Source: UBA1046 sp050945515
GTDB taxonomy: Bacteria > Bacillota > Clostridia > Saccharofermentanales > DTU023
Direction: 5' to 3'
Assembly: GCA_050945515.1 (NCBI GenBank)
Contig: JBMNTB010000002.1
Coordinates: forward strand, 62,001-126,000
DNA length: 64,000 bases
Below, one piece after another: positions 51,746-60,669 of the stretch; positions within the stretch are counted from its first letter, which is position 1, and the number at the start of each line of letters is the position of its first letter. The position numbers and the translations under genes were made by a program. The notes under the pieces were generated by a model. The model saw only the letters and a program-made list of their open reading frames with translations. It was not told the origin of the DNA and made no database searches.

Positions 51746-53287
51746 TTATTCATTAATGGGCCGCAAGAGTTTCTGGGCATTTTCCATTTCAAGATTAAGA
51801 AGATAATCCTTTATATCTACACCGCCGCTGAAACCAACCAGATTGCTGTCTTTACCGATAACCCTATGACAAGGAATTATTAGCGGCAGAGGATTGGCAG
51901 CACAGGCATTGCCAACCGCTCTGGCATAGTTCTGATGGTTTTCAGTTGCCGGTACAACCCTGGCAGCAATCTGCTCATAGGTGGCGGTGCTGCCATAGGG
52001 GATAGCCATAATTTCCTGCCAAACTTGGCGCTGAAATTTAGTCGAGTGTAATAGTTCATATTGAATAGAGGGTGATGCTACGTTTCCGGATAAATAATTC
52101 AGCAAATCATTGCCGGCTTGTATTAAATAATCTCGATTTAAATCGCTGGTATATATTGTCTGATCAGCATTCACTATAATCGGCCTGCCATTATTGTCGG
52201 CCAAACCCAAGTATTCAGCAGCAGAAAGGAGATCAGGGTCAGTCAGGATTTCGTCTGTACGCCAAAAAGAAATGCCTACCACTTTGTCTTCTGTTGCCAA
52301 TGCTTTGAGAGCCAAATAACCAAAAGATCGGAAAGAAATAAAGGCAATTGCTAAACCTGCGCGATCCGGTCGAAACACGGTTTTGCAATGGGCCGGAAAA
52401 TGCTGCCCGCATCTGGTGCCCAATATCGCTAAGACTTTTTCCGAGTTCACCAATTCTAGCTCGGAAATGACTTCTAATCTGTAAAACTCAGGATTAATAT
52501 TCAGAGCCTGATCAATTATTGATTCACAATCAGACTGTGTCAGGGAGTGGGGTGTCTGCCAACTAAGACAGACTAAGTCACTATTCAATACAGGTTGAGC
52601 TGCCCGTACCAAACCGATTACATTGCCCCGGTCCAGTATTGAATAAAGGATACTGCCGCCGTCGGCTTGATTCCAGATCCTAAACAATGAGCGCAGTTGT
52701 TTCGCTGTAGTCGGCAGACCGATCAGACCAAGTTTGGCCAACTGTGAGGCATCGCTAAGGACTAATCTGCGTATTGTCAGCTTTCTAATATGCTCATAGT
52801 TGATATAGCGATATCTGAGACCATTTTCTTCTTGCCAGGGCCCTATATTAGCTCGACGCCAATTCTCAGATCCGGCCAGATCGGGGAAGTAGCTGTCGGC
52901 AGTAAATACTGTATCAATCTCAGTTAAAAGAATCTCATCGCAGTAAGGGAGTAATTGCTCATAAACACTTGCTCCCCCAATAATATAAATAGTTTTCTCT
53001 GCAAACTGCAATTTTAATTCTTGTAACAGTGCCAATAATTCTGGCAGACTGTGAACAATTAAAGCCGGAGGTGCAGAGAAATCCTTATCCGTGGTCAAAA
53101 TCAGGTTAAGACGGTTTTTTAGGGGCTGTGCAGCGGGAAAAGTAGCAAGGGATTTGCGGCCATAGACCACAATATTGTTGGTAGTAATTGCTTGGAAGCG
53201 CTTTAAATCGCCCCTGATATGCACCAAAAGGTCGCCCTCAAAGCCAATTCCCCAGTTGCGATCACAAGCTACTACTATTTTCATCAT
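51746..53287 (-). CDS. Dihydrofolate reductase / GNAT-like / O6-alkylguanine-DNA methyltransferase fusion
   Basis: A single 513-residue frame with three parts. Residues 1-166 are dihydrofolate reductase: MKIVVACDRNWGIG, catalytic Asp27 (GDLKRFQ), YGRKSL and YIIGGASVYEQLL; the usual tryptophan of L-P-W is replaced by valine. Residues about 169-305 resemble a GNAT acetyltransferase (LTIRRLVLSDASQLAKL, GNVIGLV), the weakest part. Residues about 313-513 are an Ogt/MGMT-type protein with active site PCHR (Cys473), GNACAANPLPLIIPCHRVIG and FSGGVDIKDYLL. DHFR regenerates tetrahydrofolate used by thymidylate synthase, encoded 19 bases upstream; the Ogt part would repair alkylated guanine in DNA. ATG with AGGTAG upstream. 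Confidence 0.9.
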   Translation of the reverse strand: MMKIVVACDRNWGIGFEGDLLVHIRGDLKRFQAITTNNIVVYGRKSLATFPAAQPLKNRLNLILTTDKDFSAPPALIVHSLPELLALLQELKLQFAEKTIYIIGGASVYEQLLPYCDEILLTEIDTVFTADSYFPDLAGSENWRRANIGPWQEENGLRYRYINYEHIRKLTIRRLVLSDASQLAKLGLIGLPTTAKQLRSLFRIWNQADGGSILYSILDRGNVIGLVRAAQPVLNSDLVCLSWQTPHSLTQSDCESIIDQALNINPEFYRLEVISELELVNSEKVLAILGTRCGQHFPAHCKTVFRPDRAGLAIAFISFRSFGYLALKALATEDKVVGISFWRTDEILTDPDLLSAAEYLGLADNNGRPIIVNADQTIYTSDLNRDYLIQAGNDLLNYLSGNVASPSIQYELLHSTKFQRQVWQEIMAIPYGSTATYEQIAARVVPATENHQNYARAVGNACAANPLPLIIPCHRVIGKDSNLVGFSGGVDIKDYLLNLEMENAQKLLRPINE

Positions 53288-53306
53288 ATCTACCTAAGCT
53301 TGATTT

Positions 53307-54137
53307 TTATTCGGCGATCGGAAAGGCACCGATCTTGTCGCCATGTTGATAATCTTCAACCACAAAGCTATCAATGGTAAAGTCATAAAAATCATTAATT
53401 GTAGGGTCAATTTTGAATACAGGGGCAGTAAAAGCAGGGCGGGATATAACCTTTTCAACCAGCTCGATATGTCGGTCATAAATATGGGCATCCGCAATGA
53501 CATGGACAAACTCACCGGGTTTGAATCCTGTAACTTGAGCAAACATCATTACCAAGGCGGAATACTGGACTACGTTCCAGTTATTGGCAGCTAGCATATC
53601 CTGCGATCTTTGATTGAGAATTGCATTGAGCTTGTCGCCTTCGACATTAAATGTCATGCTCCAGGCACAAGGGTATAGTGCCATCTGATGCAGATCTGCG
53701 AAATTAAAGAGACTGGTTAACATACGACGGCTGGATGGAGTATGTTTTAACTCCCACAGGATACGGTCAACCTGATCGAATTCTCCTTCAGGGTAGATAT
53801 GTTTTTGTCCCAGTTGATAACCATAAGCCTTGCCGATCGTGCCATCAGGCATTTCCCATTGATCCCAGATTTTACTGCCGAGCTCAGCAATAATATTGGA
53901 TTTTTTCTGCCAAATCCAGAGAATCTCGCGCAAGGCCGCTTTCCAATTAATTGGTCGTAAAGTAAGAAGCGGAAACTCTTTACTCAGATCATAGCGATTG
54001 ACAAGACCGAATTTCTTGATTGAATAGGCAGGAGTACCGTCCTGCCAGCGAGGCCTAATAACTGTACCCTCATTACTAATGCCTTCGTCTAAAATAGTCC
54101 TGCAGTTTTCAACAAAAATTTTGTCAGCATAACTCAT
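53307..54137 (-). CDS. thyA: Thymidylate synthase
   Basis: A 276-residue ThyA enzyme. Catalytic cysteine lies in YPCAWSMTFNV, preceded by the SSRRMLTSLFN region; downstream are NQRSQDMLAANNWNVVQYSALVMMFAQ and HVIADAHIYDRH. It methylates dUMP using methylene-THF, producing dihydrofolate that the fused DHFR downstream recycles. The typical P-P-C-H is Y-P-C-A here, so this is a divergent branch. Together they form a two-gene operon. Confidence 0.92.
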   Translation of the reverse strand: MSYADKIFVENCRTILDEGISNEGTVIRPRWQDGTPAYSIKKFGLVNRYDLSKEFPLLTLRPINWKAALREILWIWQKKSNIIAELGSKIWDQWEMPDGTIGKAYGYQLGQKHIYPEGEFDQVDRILWELKHTPSSRRMLTSLFNFADLHQMALYPCAWSMTFNVEGDKLNAILNQRSQDMLAANNWNVVQYSALVMMFAQVTGFKPGEFVHVIADAHIYDRHIELVEKVISRPAFTAPVFKIDPTINDFYDFTIDSFVVEDYQHGDKIGAFPIAE

Positions 54138-54162
54138 AGTTTATACCTGCAACTTTACTCCC

Positions 54163-54192
54163 TTTACAGTCATTTTCTTTTAATGATATGAT
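54163..54192 (+). promoter_or_regulatory. Promoter for yajC-SCIFF
   Basis: TTTACA (54163-54168), 18 bases, TATGAT (54187-54192), followed by about 30 bases of leader. It lies in the short divergent gap between thyA and yajC. Confidence 0.5.
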
Positions 54193-54225
54193 TGGCATAT
54201 CTGAATATGTACTGGAGGGTATATA

Positions 54226-54567
54226 ATGACTTTTAGTTTACAATATTGTGCGCTCAATAGCCAGTCGGGCACAGGCAGCATGTTGGGTATGATCGCCCCC
54301 TTTGTACTACTTTTTGTAGTGATGTATTTTCTGATGATCAGGCCGCAAAAGAAAAAAGAGAAAAAGCTGAAAGAGCAGCTTGATGCTATGAGGGTAGGAG
54401 ATAATGTGTTCACTATTGGTGGGATTGTTGGTCGTATTGCCAGCATTGCTGATGATGAAGTGACGATTTATACCAGCGTAGCCAATACCATGATGACCTT
54501 TAAGAAAAGTGCCATTGCCAGTGTATCCAGACCTGTATTGGAAACTGAGGATGAGGAAGAAAAGTAG
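54226..54567 (+). CDS. yajC: Preprotein translocase accessory subunit YajC
   Basis: A 113-residue protein with one membrane helix (FVLLFVVMYFLMIRPQKKKEK) followed by a soluble domain (LDAMRVGDNVFTIGGIVGRI), the standard YajC layout. It forms part of the SecDF-YajC holotranslocon. Here a SCIFF peptide and its maturase follow; this order occurs in many Clostridia. Confidence 0.94.
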   Translation: MTFSLQYCALNSQSGTGSMLGMIAPFVLLFVVMYFLMIRPQKKKEKKLKEQLDAMRVGDNVFTIGGIVGRIASIADDEVTIYTSVANTMMTFKKSAIASVSRPVLETEDEEEK

Positions 54568-54575
54568 GTAGCACA

Positions 54576-54728
54576 ATGAAATATATTAAGACAATTCAGA
54601 ATAAAACTAAACTGTCGAGCAAAGATGGCAAAGCCTGCGGCGAGTGTCAGACTTCATGCCAATCAGCATGCAAGACCTCCTGCACTGTAGCGAACCAACC
54701 TTGTGAAAAGAGGGATATTAAGGATTGA
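54576..54728 (+). CDS. SCIFF ranthipeptide precursor (six-cysteine peptide)
   Basis: A 50-residue reading frame starting at ATG 54576, nine bases after the yajC stop, with the family sequence CGECQTSCQSACKTSCTVAN and a final Cys43. Six cysteines at residues 21, 24, 28, 32, 36 and 43 match the six-Cys-in-forty-five-residues (SCIFF) family TIGR03973. The next gene is the cognate radical-SAM maturase, whose TTG start overlaps this stop. The family carries thioether cross-links from cysteine to neighbouring residues; function in the cell is unknown. Confidence 0.95.
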   Translation: MKYIKTIQNKTKLSSKDGKACGECQTSCQSACKTSCTVANQPCEKRDIKD

Positions 54729-56104
54729 CCCATACTTTCCGATTCAATGGTGAGTTTTTTGCCTATGACAGCGAAAGCGGCGCCTTCCATCACTTAGATG
54801 AAGCCGCTTTTTTGCTTATTCAGGCTTATCAGGCTAATGATTTGAAAATGCCGGATCGGCCCGGAGATTATGTTCCGGAGTTGCCAGCTGAGGAAGTGAC
54901 TGTTTTATGCTCTGAGATAGAGCAACTGATTGAAGCCGGTGAACTTTTTGCCGAAGGCGTTAAGGTTAGTGCTGATCAATTATATCCGGATGGCGTAGTG
55001 CTCAAGGCTATGTGCCTGATTATTTGTCAGGCTTGTGACCTGAGATGCAGATATTGTTTTGCGGCAGACGGTACCTACGGAGATTCGGACCGGAGTATGA
55101 TGAGCTACGAGACAGGAAAGCGGGCAGTAGATTTTCTCATCGCTAAAGCGGCAGATAGAAGAAATTTAGATCTGGATTTTTTTGGCGGTGAGCCACTGCT
55201 TAACTGGAATATAGTTAAGAAACTGGCAGCATATGCCAGACAAGCCGGTTTTGCTGCGGGCAAGAATATCAGATTGACTTTGACTACTAATGCAACCTCT
55301 TTGGATGCCGAAAAAACCTCTTTTATTAATAAGTATTTTAAAAATGTGGTGTTATCGCTCGACGGCAGGCGGGAAGTGAATGACCGTATGCGTCTTGATG
55401 CTAAAGGAAATGGCTCCTATGACAAGGTGGCTCCGAAGATTCGCGATTTTATTGTTGAAAGAGTAGGACAGGAGTATTATATCCGCGGCACTTTTACCAG
55501 ATATAATTTAGATTTCACTGCTGACGCTCTTCATCTGGCGGAGTTTGGCAATAATATTTCTCTAGAACCTGTTATTTCAGCTCCCGGCTGTGATTACGGC
55601 ATCAGCATGGAAGATATTCCCGCTATTGAAACAGAGTATGAAAAGCTGGCTCTGGCTATCGATGAGATTGATAGCCAGGGTAAAGATATCAATTATTTTC
55701 ATTTTGCATTGGATCTCACCGGTGGTCCTTGTTTATACAAGAGACTTAAGGGCTGTGGCGTTGGTTTGGAATATTGTGCAGTTGCGGCCAATGGGGATAT
55801 CTATCCCTGCCATCAACTGGTGGGTGAGCAGGAATATAGACTGGGTTCTGTCTACAATGAACGACGTGATCTGAAACGGTCTGTCCAAGAAGATTTCTAT
55901 CGCTTTTTATTGTCTGATCAAGAGCCGTGTTCAAGCTGCTGGGCACGATATCATTGTGGCGGCGGTTGCGCTGCAGATGTTCTTCATGTCAATGGTGATC
56001 TCACCGGCGTGAACGAAATCAGTTGCCGCTTGATGAAGAAAAGACTTGAGTGTGCGCTCTGGCTTGCGTATAGGAAAAGGGTCCGCAGAGAGGGAAAACT
56101 CTGA
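54725..56104 (+). CDS. SCIFF radical-SAM maturase
   Basis: A 459-residue radical SAM protein with the CQACDLRCRYCFA cluster (C-x3-C-x2-C) near residue 105, a SPASM-type C-terminal domain (CHQLVGEQEYRLG then CSSCWARYHCGGGCAAD and SCRLMKKRLEC), and an N-terminal RiPP-recognition-like segment (MTHTFRFNGEFFAYD). It installs thioether bridges on the SCIFF peptide encoded immediately upstream. TTG start overlapping that gene's TGA implies coupled translation. Confidence 0.94.
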   Translation: MTHTFRFNGEFFAYDSESGAFHHLDEAAFLLIQAYQANDLKMPDRPGDYVPELPAEEVTVLCSEIEQLIEAGELFAEGVKVSADQLYPDGVVLKAMCLIICQACDLRCRYCFAADGTYGDSDRSMMSYETGKRAVDFLIAKAADRRNLDLDFFGGEPLLNWNIVKKLAAYARQAGFAAGKNIRLTLTTNATSLDAEKTSFINKYFKNVVLSLDGRREVNDRMRLDAKGNGSYDKVAPKIRDFIVERVGQEYYIRGTFTRYNLDFTADALHLAEFGNNISLEPVISAPGCDYGISMEDIPAIETEYEKLALAIDEIDSQGKDINYFHFALDLTGGPCLYKRLKGCGVGLEYCAVAANGDIYPCHQLVGEQEYRLGSVYNERRDLKRSVQEDFYRFLLSDQEPCSSCWARYHCGGGCAADVLHVNGDLTGVNEISCRLMKKRLECALWLAYRKRVRREGKL

Positions 56105-56158
56105 TTTGAAACGAACCTATCAATGAGCAAATGTTGAAATGAGATTGGTGGAAGCTTT

Positions 56159-57991
56159 TTGGCAGGCCTGATCCCTGAAAATTTAATCACTGAGGTATTA
56201 GCCAGAACAGATATTGTTGATCTGGTTTCTTCTTATGTACCACTTGACAAAAAGAGTTCTGCCAATCTTTTTGGACTCTGTCCTTTTCACGAGGAAGAAA
56301 CCCCTTCGTTTAGCGTGGCGCCCAGGAAACAGATATTCTATTGTTTTGGCTGCCATAAAGGTGGCAACGCCATTAAATTTATCCAAGAAATTGAGCATCT
56401 ATCTTTCCCGGACGCGGTGCGTTTCCTGGCTAAACGCGTCAACCTTGAAATACCGGAAAGTGATGATCCTCAACTAATTGAAAGGCAGCGCGTAAGGAAG
56501 AGATTGCTGGCTATTATGTTGGATGCAGCACGATTCTATTATACTAAGCTGCTGGATGAGGAGGGGCTTAAGGCCAGATTCTATCTGGAGCAAAGATCAA
56601 TTCATCAATCTGTTGCTAAGAGATTTGGCTTAGGCTTTGCGCCGGCAGCCTGGGATCAACTTTGTCAGCATCTGCAAAGCAAGGGATATACGCAAGAGGA
56701 AATGCTGGCGTCAGGCTTGGCTATATACAGCAGACAGAAAACATTAATCGACTTTTTCCGCAACCGGATTACTTTTCCGATCTTTGATATTCGCGGTAAT
56801 CTTATTGCTTTCGGCGGACGCGCTTTAGATGAATCAGGTCCTAAGTATTTAAATACCAATGAAACGGCAATTTACCATAAGGGTAAGCATTTGTACGGCC
56901 TTAATTTTGCTAAATCCAGCCAGTCAGACAGCATAATTATAGTTGAAGGATATTTTGATGTAATAAGTCTATATTTGGCGGGGATTGATTATGCTGCAGC
57001 TACACTGGGCACCGCTCTGACTTCTGCCCAGGTCAATTTGTTAAAAAGGCATACCAATCGTGTCATTACCTGTTTTGATGCTGATCGGGCAGGTAGAAAT
57101 GCCACATCAAAAGCTACTGCGTTACTGGACAGAGCCGGAATAGAAGTATCCGTACTGCTTATTCCTGAAAATAAGGATCCGGATGATTATATCCGTGTCT
57201 ATGGACCTGCCAGATTCAAGGCCTTATTGGATAATGTGATGGAACCATTGGCCTTTGAGTTGGAAATGATTAGGCAAGAATCCTTATCCGAGGAGGGAGC
57301 TTTACAAGTCCTGAGCTATCAAAATCTGGCTTGCAATCTGCTTGCTAAAGAAAAGAACGCTATACTGCGCGAGATTTATGCTGCCAAAGTAGCTGCAGAA
57401 ATCGGCACAACAACAAAGGCTGTTATGACTGAAATCGCTAGGAGGCGTAATTCCGATCTCAATAGTCAGGATGGCAGAACTCCGGATGGGGGAACAATCT
57501 CAAGTGCCGGAGCAAGAGCAAAAGATATCTCTACTGCCAGAGAGGATGAGATACAATTAATTATTTTGCTGAGTGAATTTAATGGTTTGTTGTCTGAACT
57601 CGATTTTGTAATCGAGCCTGAAGATTTTTCGGCAGGTCTGTTGCGAAAAGTTGCAAGCAAGCTTTTAGCTGCCGGCAAAGATGGATCTTTTTCGACTGCT
57701 GATCTGCCGGGAATTATCGAGGAATCCAGTGCTGGTGACAGTGACCGTGATCTCGCTAATTCCTTAATGGAAGCCAGCATGAATTCCATTGAATTGACAG
57801 GTATACGGCAAAAGCGAGCTGCCATAGGACGTTTATTCCATCGTCTGAGATCAGAGAGATTTGACAGAGAGGGCGAAGCACTGCTTGCTCAAGCCAAAGC
57901 TGCTGCCAGTGCCTCTGAAAGAACAGAATATCTAGCCCAATATAAGGAATTGCAAACTCAGGGGATCAAATGGAAACAAAAATTATATTGA
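56159..57991 (+). CDS. dnaG: DNA primase
   Basis: A 610-residue protein starting at TTG 56159 with TGGTGGA upstream. N-terminal zinc ribbon (LFGLCPFHEEETPSFSV and FYCFGCHKGGN), the RNA polymerase core with SIIIVEGYFDVISLYLAGID and VITCFDADRAGRNA (TOPRIM), and a divergent helicase-interacting C terminus with Ala/Gly-rich linker. It makes RNA primers for Okazaki fragments. dnaG-rpoD is the macromolecular-synthesis operon. Confidence 0.96.
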   Translation: MAGLIPENLITEVLARTDIVDLVSSYVPLDKKSSANLFGLCPFHEEETPSFSVAPRKQIFYCFGCHKGGNAIKFIQEIEHLSFPDAVRFLAKRVNLEIPESDDPQLIERQRVRKRLLAIMLDAARFYYTKLLDEEGLKARFYLEQRSIHQSVAKRFGLGFAPAAWDQLCQHLQSKGYTQEEMLASGLAIYSRQKTLIDFFRNRITFPIFDIRGNLIAFGGRALDESGPKYLNTNETAIYHKGKHLYGLNFAKSSQSDSIIIVEGYFDVISLYLAGIDYAAATLGTALTSAQVNLLKRHTNRVITCFDADRAGRNATSKATALLDRAGIEVSVLLIPENKDPDDYIRVYGPARFKALLDNVMEPLAFELEMIRQESLSEEGALQVLSYQNLACNLLAKEKNAILREIYAAKVAAEIGTTTKAVMTEIARRRNSDLNSQDGRTPDGGTISSAGARAKDISTAREDEIQLIILLSEFNGLLSELDFVIEPEDFSAGLLRKVASKLLAAGKDGSFSTADLPGIIEESSAGDSDRDLANSLMEASMNSIELTGIRQKRAAIGRLFHRLRSERFDREGEALLAQAKAAASASERTEYLAQYKELQTQGIKWKQKLY

Positions 57992-58022
57992 TTAATTATT
58001 TAAATTTATTAAGGAGAATCAG

Positions 58023-59576
58023 ATGAGCAAAAATGAAAAAACGGATACCGCTGATAAAAGTCTCGACCGCCAAGCCGAGAATAAGAAAACTGTTGCCCCA
58101 AAAGCTAGCCGTAGTAAAGCTGAAAAACTCCAAAATACAGCTGAGTCCAAAAGTAAAGAAGCAACAGATAAAAAAGCTGCTACTGCAAAAGAAACTGTGA
58201 CAGGCAAAGCCGAAGCAAAGGCTAAGGTTGAGGCAGTGGAATTACCGTCGGAAACTGACGAACAAGACTTAGCAGCAACTGAAGTGGAAATTCAGGACTT
58301 AGATGAATATGAGAACGATCCGGAAACAGAGAACTATCTTGATGATGACAAAACTATTGACGAATTTGAAGCCGCGGAAGATGAAGAGATAGACGTTGAT
58401 ATGTTTGATGATATTTCTGATGATGCTGAAGATAGTATTGAAGAAGACATTTTTGACTTGAGTGATGATGAACTTGATGAGGATGATCTTGATATTGATG
58501 ATGTACCCATGTCTGATCTTGATATGTCCGTTTTGCGTCCATTAATTACTAAAGGCAGAGCAAACAAAAAAATCCTTAAGCAAGATGATGTGCTTGATTA
58601 TTTGGAACGCATCAAATTTGAGGAAGACCGTCTGGATGAAATTATCGAAGGACTGGAGCGGGCCGGCATTGAGGTCATTGATGAAAAAGAAGAAGCAGAA
58701 CGAGAGCGCGATCGCAATAAAAAAGCAGAAGCTTTTAATGATTCTATGCTGGTAGACGACCCGGTTCGCATGTATCTTAAAGAAATTGGCAAAGTTGATC
58801 TGCTGACAGCCGAGGAGGAGAGAGAGCTGGCAATCCGTATGGAAGCCGGCGATGAATTTGCCAAACAGCATTTGACGGAAGCAAATTTACGTTTAGTAGT
58901 AAGCATTGCCAAACGATATACGGGCAGAGGCATGCAATTTCTGGATTTGATTCAGGAAGGTAATCTCGGCCTGATCAAGGCTGTGGACAAATTCGATTAC
59001 ACCAAAGGCTTTAAGTTCAGTACCTATGCTACCTGGTGGATTCGTCAGGCCATTACCAGGGCTATAGCTGATCAAGCCAGAACAATTCGTATACCTGTCC
59101 ATATGGTAGAAACTATCAACAAACTGATCCGCATTCAACGGCAATTATTACAAGAACTAGGCAGGGAGCCTGAGATAGAAGAGATTGCCAATGAGATGGA
59201 TATTACTCCGGAAAAAGTAAGAGAAATTATGAAAAAATCTCAAGAGCCGGTTTCCTTGGAGAAGCCGATAGGAGAAGAGGAAGATAGTCATCTGGGAGAT
59301 TTCATCCCTGATGATGATGCGCCATCTCCGGCCGACCAGGCAGCTTTTACTCTATTGAAAGAACAGCTGCTGGAGGTATTAAAAGGACTGACCCCAAGGG
59401 AAGAGAAGGTTTTGCGCCTGCGCTTCGGTCTTGATGATGGTCGTCAACGAACCTTGGAAGAAGTCGGTCGCGAATTTAATGTTACACGCGAAAGGATCAG
59501 GCAAATAGAAGCAAAAGCATTAAGGAAGATGAGGCATCCCAGTCGCAGTAAAAAGCTGAGGGAGTACCTTGACTAA
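58023..59576 (+). CDS. rpoD: RNA polymerase housekeeping sigma factor
   Basis: A 517-residue sigma-70 protein. Regions 1.2-4 are standard: region 2 contains NLRLVVSIAKRYTGRGMQFLDLIQEGNLGLIKAVDKFDYTKGFKFSTYATWWIRQAITRAIADQARTIRIP, region 4.2 ends LEEVGREFNVTRERIRQIEAKALRKMRHP. The first 175 residues are unusual: a Lys/Ala-rich stretch, then a strongly acidic Asp/Glu-rich segment (about 75-170) before region 1.1-like sequence (KQDDVLDYLERIKF). Other Bacillota SigA proteins are about 370 residues. Followed by trmK overlapping its stop. Confidence 0.96.
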   Translation: MSKNEKTDTADKSLDRQAENKKTVAPKASRSKAEKLQNTAESKSKEATDKKAATAKETVTGKAEAKAKVEAVELPSETDEQDLAATEVEIQDLDEYENDPETENYLDDDKTIDEFEAAEDEEIDVDMFDDISDDAEDSIEEDIFDLSDDELDEDDLDIDDVPMSDLDMSVLRPLITKGRANKKILKQDDVLDYLERIKFEEDRLDEIIEGLERAGIEVIDEKEEAERERDRNKKAEAFNDSMLVDDPVRMYLKEIGKVDLLTAEEERELAIRMEAGDEFAKQHLTEANLRLVVSIAKRYTGRGMQFLDLIQEGNLGLIKAVDKFDYTKGFKFSTYATWWIRQAITRAIADQARTIRIPVHMVETINKLIRIQRQLLQELGREPEIEEIANEMDITPEKVREIMKKSQEPVSLEKPIGEEEDSHLGDFIPDDDAPSPADQAAFTLLKEQLLEVLKGLTPREEKVLRLRFGLDDGRQRTLEEVGREFNVTRERIRQIEAKALRKMRHPSRSKKLREYLD

Positions 59577-60267
59577 AAAAAACTTAGTCCCCAAATTGGA
59601 CCGCAGACTACAATATATTGCTGGTGCTGTAGGATATTGCCGGAGAGTGATTGATATTGGGACAGACCATGCCCTGCTGCCTTTGGCACTAGCTTGCCGG
59701 AACAGATGTGAGGAGATAATTGCTATTGATATTAGCAGTGATGCCTGTGATCGTGCACGAAATAATATTTTGCGGGCAGGTGCGGAAAATCGCATCAGAC
59801 TAATACATAGTGCAGGACTCAAAGGAGTGACTGTCAGAACGGCTGATACCATTGTATTGGCTGGACTGGGAGGCAAAGAAATTATTTCTATTCTTTCTGA
59901 TGCTTTGCCACTTCCTGAGGGAGTAAAGCTTGTTATCCAAGCGCAAAGTGATCTGGTCCTAGTGCGTAAGTTCTTGCAGACTAATCAATGGAGGCTTTTG
60001 ACTGAGGATGTCGTGGCAGCAAAAGCTTATCCTTATGTGATTATTTCTGCGCTAACCGAAGCAGTGGAATATGAGTTATCCGAGGTTGAGTTGGCATTAG
60101 GTCCATTATTGATGCAGAGATGGCAGAGCCGGGAGCCAACGCAAGCGGAACTCATGTTGTTAAAGCGTGAATTGAGATATCGAGCCAAGATGCTTAGCCC
60201 TTCTGCTGTCGATAGGAAAATTACTGTATATATAAACCGATTATTAAACAATGATGTACATTGTTAA
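59569..60267 (+). CDS. trmK: tRNA (adenine-N1)-methyltransferase TrmK
   Basis: A 232-residue class I SAM methyltransferase with motif I VIDIGTDHALLPLAL, EIIAIDIS and GLGGKEIISILSDAL as seen in the TrmK/YqfN family that makes m1A22 in tRNAs. The TTG start overlaps the rpoD stop. The usual Nif3-like neighbour is missing; rnpB follows. Confidence 0.9.
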   Translation: MTKKNLVPKLDRRLQYIAGAVGYCRRVIDIGTDHALLPLALACRNRCEEIIAIDISSDACDRARNNILRAGAENRIRLIHSAGLKGVTVRTADTIVLAGLGGKEIISILSDALPLPEGVKLVIQAQSDLVLVRKFLQTNQWRLLTEDVVAAKAYPYVIISALTEAVEYELSEVELALGPLLMQRWQSREPTQAELMLLKRELRYRAKMLSPSAVDRKITVYINRLLNNDVHC

Positions 60268-60277
60268 CGTATGCATC

Positions 60278-60305
60278 TTTACGTTGCCTGTAGATTAAGT
60301 ATAAT
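60278..60305 (+). promoter_or_regulatory. Promoter for rnpB
   Basis: TTTACG (60278-60283), 16 bases, TATAAT (60300-60305). The predicted start matches the 5' end of the RNase P RNA at about 60313. Confidence 0.65.
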
Positions 60306-60312
60306 GTAAAAG

Positions 60313-60653
60313 CTTTCGAGTATACTGGACAGTCGCCGCACCGAAGCGAAAGTAAAGTGCGGAGGAAAGTCCGGGCTCCCAGGATCAGGGCGCCGGGTAA
60401 CTCCCGGTAAAGGTAACTTTAAGGAAAGTGCAACAGAAAGGATACCGCCTCAAAAGGTAAGGGTGAAAGGGTGAGGTAAGAGCTCACCGGCAGTCTGGTA
60501 ACTGGCTGGCCTTGTAAACCCCGTCTGGAGCAACACCGTGGTGGGATAATGGAGATCCGCAGTCCCGAGGAGGTGGCTCGAGCCTGTTGGAGACAATGGG
60601 CCAAGATAGATGACTGTTCTCGACAGAACCCGGCTTATAGGTATACTCGAAAG
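60313..60653 (+). ncRNA. rnpB: RNase P RNA
   Basis: Conserved blocks are visible in order: CGGAGGAAAGTCCGGGCT at 60360-60377, ACAGAAAGGATACCG, AAGGGTGAAAGGGTGAGGTAAGAGC, and the 3' GACAGAACCCGGCTTATAG. The ends pair over CTTTCGAGTATAC (60313-60325) and GTATACTCGAAAG (60641-60653). About 341 nt. It is the catalytic RNA that processes tRNA 5' ends. A longer reading frame beginning at 60610 overlaps it and is not the real start of the next gene. Confidence 0.97.
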
Positions 60654-60669
60654 CATATTGGAGGACAAA

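Noticed and set aside
60610..60669. Upstream in-frame start of the PurM-like gene
   Set aside because: It lies within RNase P RNA; the ATG at 60670 has a good ribosome-binding site and the family N terminus.
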